Below are positions 57,711 to 64,000 of a stretch of 64,000 nt of DNA, piece after piece. Numbering within the stretch: position 1 is the first letter of the stretch; each line of letters starts with the position of its first letter. Below the pieces are notes generated by a model. That model was not told the DNA's origin. It searched no databases and was given only the letters and a program-made list of their open reading frames with translations. A program made the translations under genes and the position numbers. Where the stretch lies: positions 11,191,764-11,255,763 of the forward strand of contig NC_080422.1 in assembly GCF_029873635.1 (NCBI RefSeq). Reading direction: 5' to 3'. Source of the DNA: Malania oleifera (taxonomy: Eukaryota; Streptophyta; Magnoliopsida; Santalales; Ximeniaceae).

Positions 57711-59158
57711 TGTAATGTCCTGGCCCTCTAGGTGGGCCCAAAGTGCTACTATACCTACATAACATGCATATCTCTGATACCATACATATACTACCCGCCC
57801 AAATAAGGGAAATCGGGTGTTTAAAACTGAACTTCACATTCATGCATAGCGGAAAATATAAACATACATCATCTAATAAAACTTATCAAAGTTTCTAATT
57901 GTTTCCTCACATACATCCATACATAACTAAAAACATTACCTGCTATTACAAACCCTAAAAGACAATCTGGCTAAAGCCCAGTACATATACAATGACTCAC
58001 GTAAACAACGAAAACACTACGTTCCCATAATCCCTCTAGAAGTCTAGGACTGGTTTCTTGTAGGACTTGAAATAAGAGTTGTATATTGGGGTGAGACACT
58101 TCTCAATAAGGTAGATCATATTACATCAATGTGTGACTACATGAGTTTATTTCAGTAGAAAACAGTTAAACATTTAAATTATTCACAAACCTGTAAATAG
58201 ATTCCTATATAAGATAATTCGACTCATTACAAGCGAGAGTCCCCGAGGTTGGGGTAGGGTATAGGCTTATACACTGTACGATCCCTCAGCTCGGTACTCA
58301 AAGCTATAACTTTGCCCATTTTATTTTTAAATCATGTATATGCATAACGAACTCATCTTAGCTTTGAAACATCATAACTACACCATTTACTTCCCCCATG
58401 GCACGGATTGTGCGTTTATAATACTCTAATCTAGACCTGGGGTCACCAGGCTAGTCACGCTACTTTCTCCAATCCGACTTGGCCCACACCACCCTGGTCC
58501 ATGATTAACCAGTGACCCTTCCTACCAAGTCGACTAGTTTGATACCCACACTCAAGAATAACGTGTGGTTGCACTGTACCTTTCATGCTAGCAACAGTAC
58601 CATGCTTTCCTAGTAACAAGCTTTTTCAAGCAGTTTATATATCATATATACAATTTATAACGAAAACATAGTAACCGATTTTTATTCAAAAAGCATTTAA
58701 GCAGTTCCAGTACTTTTCACAATTCATTCATTCATTGGTATAAATCGGCACAGACAACTCTCGGTTTAACCTTGGTACATACATAGCTCTGTATTTAACC
58801 GACATCTCTTTCTACATTTCTTGATAAACATTTTGGAACTCTAGTTCCCATATCTCATAATCCTATTTCTCAATGCAATATATTTCCATTTAATATCTCA
58901 TGCCACACACATTTAGTTTAAAAAGCATTAGTATAGCATATGGTTCGTAAAATATAATTTAAATTGAAAACAAGAGTTTCAAGCATCTCCTACTTTAGAT
59001 TTAACAAAAAGAAATGAGTTTTAGGAAAAATGGAGTTCATACCCCAAAACCCTAGTTTTTATCAAAACCGCAAAATCGAAAAACCGGCAATTCCATCCGG
59101 TGAAATTTTCCAAATAAGCAGTCATATCATACATAATATCATAACCTACAGTTCTACC
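57711..59158 (-). mobile_element. Gypsy LTR H, interrupted at its right
   Basis: Opens TGTAATGTCC at 57,711 inside the copia. It carries the 'ggggtgagacacttctcaat' block (58,088) and a tail (59,040-59,150) that parallels 34,550-34,670 of the complete element's LTR and 3,460-3,580 of LTR B. It stops at 59,158, where LTR I begins. The remainder must lie beyond the right edge. No coding sequence. Confidence 0.75.
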
Positions 59159-61308
59159 TGTCACGACCTGCTCTTTTTTCACATATATATATTTTTTATA
59201 TAAATAAATTATCATCACATCATACATTCCAACTCAGCAGGTCACAATCCATCTGGGCCCGTGGGCACCAGGGATATAACAAAACATACAGCAGAAGCCT
59301 ACGCAGCAGAAAGTATAAAATCATATACATCTCATCATAATGTGCATAACACATACCAGAGTCACTACAATTACTATCTCACAATATATACATCTCAAAA
59401 ATGAAATCTAGGGACAATCCCCACAAAACCTAACTGTCCCTACCAAAAACTTACCCTTCCAAAGAGGGCAAACAACTTATCTAGATCAGCGGGGCTTTTC
59501 CCGCTCTCCTATCAGGGGCTCCTGAAAAATGTATAAGATTTAGGGGTGAGATACCTCTCAGTAAGGGAAATAAACTAATACCAGTGTGTGGCAACATGAG
59601 TATTCTGTGTTCTACATATACCATACATAACATATTTAATACTGTTTATTAAATCTGGGAAAACATATGCATATCAAAACATGGCAGAACATACTGCCTT
59701 TTTATAAACATTTCTCATCTCATATCATAATAATAATAACATAAAAACAACCCTGGTAAGTTAACTGGCTGTTGTCATGTATTACCCCCACATGACTGGG
59801 TTGTGTGGCCCGAAGGCGGGACCTGACAATGGTTGGCCGACCACTGCCAAGTCAAACAATAGTCTGTAGGTCCGATGGGTCTACCCAGACTGGTCCGTAC
59901 ACCAGGGGCGATAACAGCACACTTCTTGAAAATAACCACATCGACCATCCAATCTCACACCACTCCGTACAGCGGCGTTAACACAGATATCATGATCACG
60001 AGGACCATGGACACATAGCAACGGTACCGTGCAAGTGCTAGCCTAGACCAAGCCAACCAGGTTCTGATATCATATACATATACTAAAACCGTGATACATA
60101 AATATCTCATATCATTTATTTTCACATCAATCATATCATTTCACATATATACGTGTATCATAAAAATCATCGGCCCGTACGCCGGTATTACACATTTTAA
60201 CATAGCACGGCCCGTACGCTGGCAAATCACATAGCATAGCCCGTACGCTGGCAAACCACATAGCACGGTCCGTACGTTGGCAAATCACATAGCACGGCCC
60301 GTACGCCGGCAAATCACATAGCACAGCCCGTACGCTGTCAAATCACATAGCACGGCCCGTACGCCGGCAAATCTCATCCACATAGCACGGCCCATACGCC
60401 GGCAAATCACATATACAAAAATATCTCGGCCCGTACGCCGGTTTTCCATCATAGAAATCCATATCGTCCCCATTCAAAAAAAAAAAAACAGTATTTCACA
60501 ACATTTTTATACTCATGCCACACTAAACAAATTTTCTACGTATTCAACATATCATCATTTAAACAGTATTTTCCAAATATAAATCATATATATATAAATA
60601 TATTTATTTTTCCTGAAACCAGATGCTATATATATATACATACATTTTCTCAAAACAAAACTAGCTTAGTTTATCCCCTTACCTGATTCCTGAAAAGCCC
60701 CTAAGAAAATCTTCCACGTACCCACAAGGTTCTCAACTCAATACCCTGAAAATGAAAACTCGTAGAATTAAAGTTTAGTATTTTCGTACGTACAACATTT
60801 TCTATAACTACCACTAAGTCAAATTCGACTTAAAAAAGTCTTACCTCAACTTAGGGATGATTCCCTACGTTCCCAATCAACACCTTGGAACTGAAAATTT
60901 TCAGTATTAAAGTTTAGTATTTTTACGCGTATATCACTTTCTTCAACTGTCAAAAATCCAAATATTGAATATAAAGGCTTACCTTGGATTTGGGATGAAA
61001 TCCAATTTAGTTTTCCTGACGATCCGTTCCGGCAGACTTGTAGAGAATTTCGCTAGGAGCGTCGTGGTGGTTTCGGTTTGTCGATCCGGTGTAAAACTAG
61101 CCCGGAATCGAAGAGAGAGAGAGTTGTAGGAGAGAGAGAGAGAGAAGAGAGAGAGTGAGAGAGAAGAGAGAGCACGCCCACCAAAATCCAAAATTTGATT
61201 TCCAAAGCTTCTTAAAGAAGCTTGTGCTAATTTAATAATATATATATATAATAAACCTTAAGTAAACTAAAGTAAAGTAAAGCTTCTTTAAGAAGCTTTC
61301 ATACCTTT

Positions 61309-61359
<51 letters not shown>

Positions 61360-61460
61360 TTGTTCCTTATCATACTGTTCATTTTACTTATTAATTTAAT
61401 TAATTAATTTTATTTTATTATTTTATTATTATTATATATTTTTTTTCCGGTTACTACATT
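59159..61460 (-). mobile_element. 3' LTR of element I (gypsy)
   Basis: 2,302 bp, opening TGTCACGACC and closing CCGGTTACTACA, followed by the polypurine tract. It includes a 'gggtgagatacctctcagta' block (59,544), a 29-bp minisatellite, (GA)n leader DNA (61,105-61,170), and a (CA)n(TA)n tract (61,315-61,360). Several short open frames (for example 60,136-60,473 minus) are repeat translations. Confidence 0.88.
60165..60445 (+). repeat. 29-bp minisatellite in LTR I
   Basis: CCCGTACG (one copy TCCGTACG) recurs at 60,211, 60,240, 60,269, 60,298, 60,327 and 60,356, exactly 29 bases apart. Looser copies lie at 60,174, 60,391 and 60,430. The unit holds 'cacggcccgtacgccggcaa' plus 'atcacatag'. It is GC-rich in an otherwise A/T-rich LTR. 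Confidence 0.93.
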
Positions 61461-61474
61461 CCTCCCCCCTTAAA
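61461..61474 (-). other. Polypurine tract of element I
   Basis: Reads AAGGGGGGAGGAA on the minus strand, directly next to the 3' LTR. Confidence 0.85.
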
Positions 61475-61712
61475 AGAATTTCGTCCTCGAAATTTACTGT
61501 TTCTGTACTCGCCATCCTTTAATCAGGAAAAAGGGTCTACTCATTTTATTACCTATCCTCACTTATGGCGGAGGAATACCGTGGTTACATCTCGAGTCTT
61601 GGAAGATTACATATACAAAAGAAAACCATTCTCCCAAAACTAAAGTACTACACTATTCAACCATTACATGTACCTGCAACAGAAAACTACTTAACTATTT
61701 ACATTTATTCAC

Positions 61713-64000
61713 TTAGACTTCTTGAAATAAATGCGGATACCTCTGCTTCATTTGCTCCTCAGACTCCCAAGAAGCCTCTTCTACTGCATGATTCCTCCAC
61801 AAGACTTTTACTTGAGGAATCATCCTGTTACGTAGCTCTTGCACTTTCCTATCCAGAATCTGTATTGGTACCTCCTCATATCCTAGTGAATCACTAAGCT
61901 CTAACTCATCATAATTGATGACATGAGAAAGGTCTGGGACGTATTTCCTCAACATAGTAACATGGAATACGTTGTGAATCCTGGACAATACAGGTGGCAA
62001 AGCTAGCCTGTAGGCTACCGGTCCCACTTTATCTAGAATCTCAAATGGACTGATAAACCTAGGACTAAGTTTACCCTTCCTCCCAAATCGCATAACCCCT
62101 TTCATCGGAGCTATCTTCAAAAATACGTGATCACCTACGTCAAACTCTAAATTCCTGCGGCGATGGTCGGCATAACTCTTCTGTCGGCTCTGAGCTGCAC
62201 TGATCCTATCCCTGATAAGACGAACTTTATCACACGCCTGCTGAACCAGCTCTGGTCCCACTACTCGCCGCTCACCCACTTCATCCCAAAAAAAAGGAGA
62301 ACAAAATCTCCTACCGTACAGAGCCTCAAATGGTGTCATGCCAATGCTAGACTGATAACTGTTATTATACGCAAATTCTACTAATGACATGAACTGAGTC
62401 TAACTACCCCCAAAGTCTAGTACACACGCTCTGAGCATGTCCTCTAATATCTGTATTGTCCTCTCAGTCTGCCCGTCTAACTGAGGATGGAATGCCGTAC
62501 TAAACGATAACTAAGACCCTAGAGCCTCCTGGAAACTCCTCCAAAATCATGATGTGAATCGTGGGTCTCGATCCGATACAATAGATACAGGCACCCCATG
62601 AGAACGTACTATCTCCTGAATGTAAATCTCCGCTAAACGGCTGAGGGAGTAGCTGAACTTAATGGGAATAAAGTGGGCGGTCTTCGTCAATCGATCAACA
62701 ATCACCCAGATGGCATTATGACCATGTAACGTCGTCGGCAGTCCTGACACGAAGTCCATCGATATGTGATCCCACTTCCACTCCGGGATGAATAACGGCT
62801 GCAACTGCCCTACCGGTCTCTGGTGCTCAGCCTTTACCTGCTGGCACGTCAAACACTGCGCTACATACTCGGCAATCTCTCTCTTCATACCACTCCACCA
62901 GTATGACTCTCGCATATCTCTGTACATCTTCGTACTACCAGGATGAACTGTATACAAAGATCTGTGAGCCTCCTCTAGAATAGTCTTCCTGATCTCAGTA
63001 TCGGCAGAAACACATAATCTGGAACGGAACCGCAAAGTTCCGTCATCTGCGATACTGAACTCCTCCCCCTGCCCACTCTGTACTCTATCTATCACCTTCA
63101 CTAGCTCTAGATCTTCCTTCTGGGCAGCTTTAATTCTCTCCTGCAGGGTAGGCTGTACCACTAGGCTGGCAATACATACTGGGAGATCACTCTCCACCAA
63201 CTCTATGCCGAGTCTCTCTAGATCCATTATGATCGGATGCTGGATCCCCATAGCCGCCAACACCGGCTCCTTGGATTTCCTTCTCAACACATCAGCTACC
63301 ACGTTTGCTTTCCCTGGGTGATAACTGATGGTACAATCAAAATCCTTAATCAGCTCCAACCACCTTCTCTACCTCATATTCAGTTCTTTCTGCGTAAAGA
63401 AATACTTCAAACTTTTATGGTCGGAGAAGATCTCATACTGCTCACCGTACAGGTAATGCCTCCAAATCTTCAGTGCGTGTACCACTGCAACCAACTCAAG
63501 ATCATGGGTAGGGTAGTTCTTCTCATATTCTTTCAATTGCCTTGATGCATAAGCCACTACCCTGCCATGCTGCATTAATACACAGCCAAGTCCCTTCAAG
63601 GACACATCACTGTAAATGGTATACCCTTCACCCCCACATGGGATGATCAACACTGGTGCTGTGACTAGTCTCTGCTTCAGCTCCTGAAAACTCTGCTCAC
63701 AACTATCGTCCCACTCAAATCTAACATTCTTCCTCGTCAGTCGTGTTAAGGGCCCTGACAAAGCTGAGAATCCCTCAACAAAACGATGGTAATAGCCTGC
63801 TAGCCCCAAGAAACTCTTGATCTCCTAGACATTTCTTGGTCTAGCCCAATTCACTATAGCCTTAATCTTGCTAGGATCCACAGAAATACCGTCTCCAGAT
63901 ACAACATGCCCCAAGAACATGACCTTCTCTAGCCAAAATTCACATTTACTAAACTTGGCGTACAACTTCTTTTCCCGAAGTGTCTGCAAAACCTGCCTCA
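61713..64000 (-). pseudogene. Element I gypsy pol: RT end, RNase H, integrase, chromodomain-like tail
   Basis: Tekay/Del-type pol read leftwards from the right edge. From the edge to 63,810 are the RT C-terminal part and connection. RNase H is at 63,809-63,369 ('[14 protein letters not shown]', 'SDHKSLKYF'). 63,359-62,547 holds the end of RNase H, the H2C2 finger ('[10 protein letters not shown]' to 'CLTCQQ') and the integrase core to 'SDRDPRFTS'. 62,390-61,713 holds the integrase C-terminus and the 'VLWRNHAVEEASWE' tail. All blocks are in one frame, separated by stop codons after 'RNV', 'NMR', 'RFTS', 'ALGS' and 'FGGS'. At each place the complete element at 33,284-42,353 has a sense codon (Q, Q, R, R, W). 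The frame is otherwise well preserved. The 5' half lies beyond the window. Confidence 0.9.

Noticed and set aside
60165-60445. Possible CRISPR-like array (regular 29-bp repeats)
   Set aside because: The units are directly adjacent with no spacers, lie inside a plant gypsy LTR, and no cas genes exist here. It is a minisatellite.

Overview
The window is nuclear DNA of a flowering plant, most likely a eudicot with a large, repeat-rich genome. Two spliced plant genes (a nuclear-pore NUP35 homologue and a four-helix CASP-like membrane protein) sit in a dense bed of plant-type transposons: Ty3/gypsy Tekay/Del-like chromoviruses, Ty1/copia elements including a SIRE-like one, TRIM and Cassandra-type miniature elements, RTE and L1 LINEs, and a hAT-type DNA transposon. 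I saw no organellar, bacterial or viral gene and no convincing tRNA or rRNA gene. A 5S-rRNA-like stretch inside a Cassandra-type LTR is the only RNA-gene-related sequence.

Layout. 1-19,776 is a pile of nested LTR retrotransposons with almost no open frames: a gag remnant with its LTR (1-about 2,831), a second gypsy LTR with an integrase remnant (about 3,040-5,461), a plus-strand LTR (5,462-about 6,830), a SIRE-like 3' end and LTR (6,837-about 9,530), another LTR end (to 10,982), and a gypsy leader with its LTR (10,983-19,776). That last LTR is split by a solo LTR with perfect ATACC target duplications (11,457-16,724), which itself contains another solo LTR (about 12,079-15,081). It is split again by a chimeric insert ending in a Cassandra LTR (18,486-19,454). 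20,470-23,038 is a decayed copia element, abutting a 660-bp TRIM (23,039-23,699).

25,110-48,780 is the NUP35 gene. Exon 1 (25,583-26,157), exon 2 (46,581-46,692) and exon 3 (48,005-48,313) join in frame to 331 residues. Intron 1 is 20.4 kb. It holds an RTE fragment, a palindromic copia derivative, an L1 fragment, and a hAT transposase gene split by a complete 9,070-bp gypsy element (33,284-42,353; TSD TTTTA). That element's two LTRs look nearly identical, yet its polyprotein carries two in-frame stops and a lost protease catalytic Asp. 48,862-49,450 is an RTE fragment in the other orientation. 50,757-53,384 is the three-exon CASP-like gene (213 residues).

54,430-64,000 is a second nest: a copia element, broken by a gypsy LTR (57,711), broken in turn by a further Tekay/Del-like element (59,159 to the right edge) whose pol frame carries several stops.

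The two host genes show no evident functional link. The strongest unusual signals are in the LTRs. Arrays of the short palindrome TCGTCGACGA occur in four different LTRs (next to a G-box in three), a different short motif is arrayed in the SIRE-like LTR, and exact 188-bp and 29-bp tandem repeats lie in two others. Boundaries marked 'about' were set by eye from homology between copies in the window. LTR termini, primer-binding sites and target duplications given exactly were read base by base.
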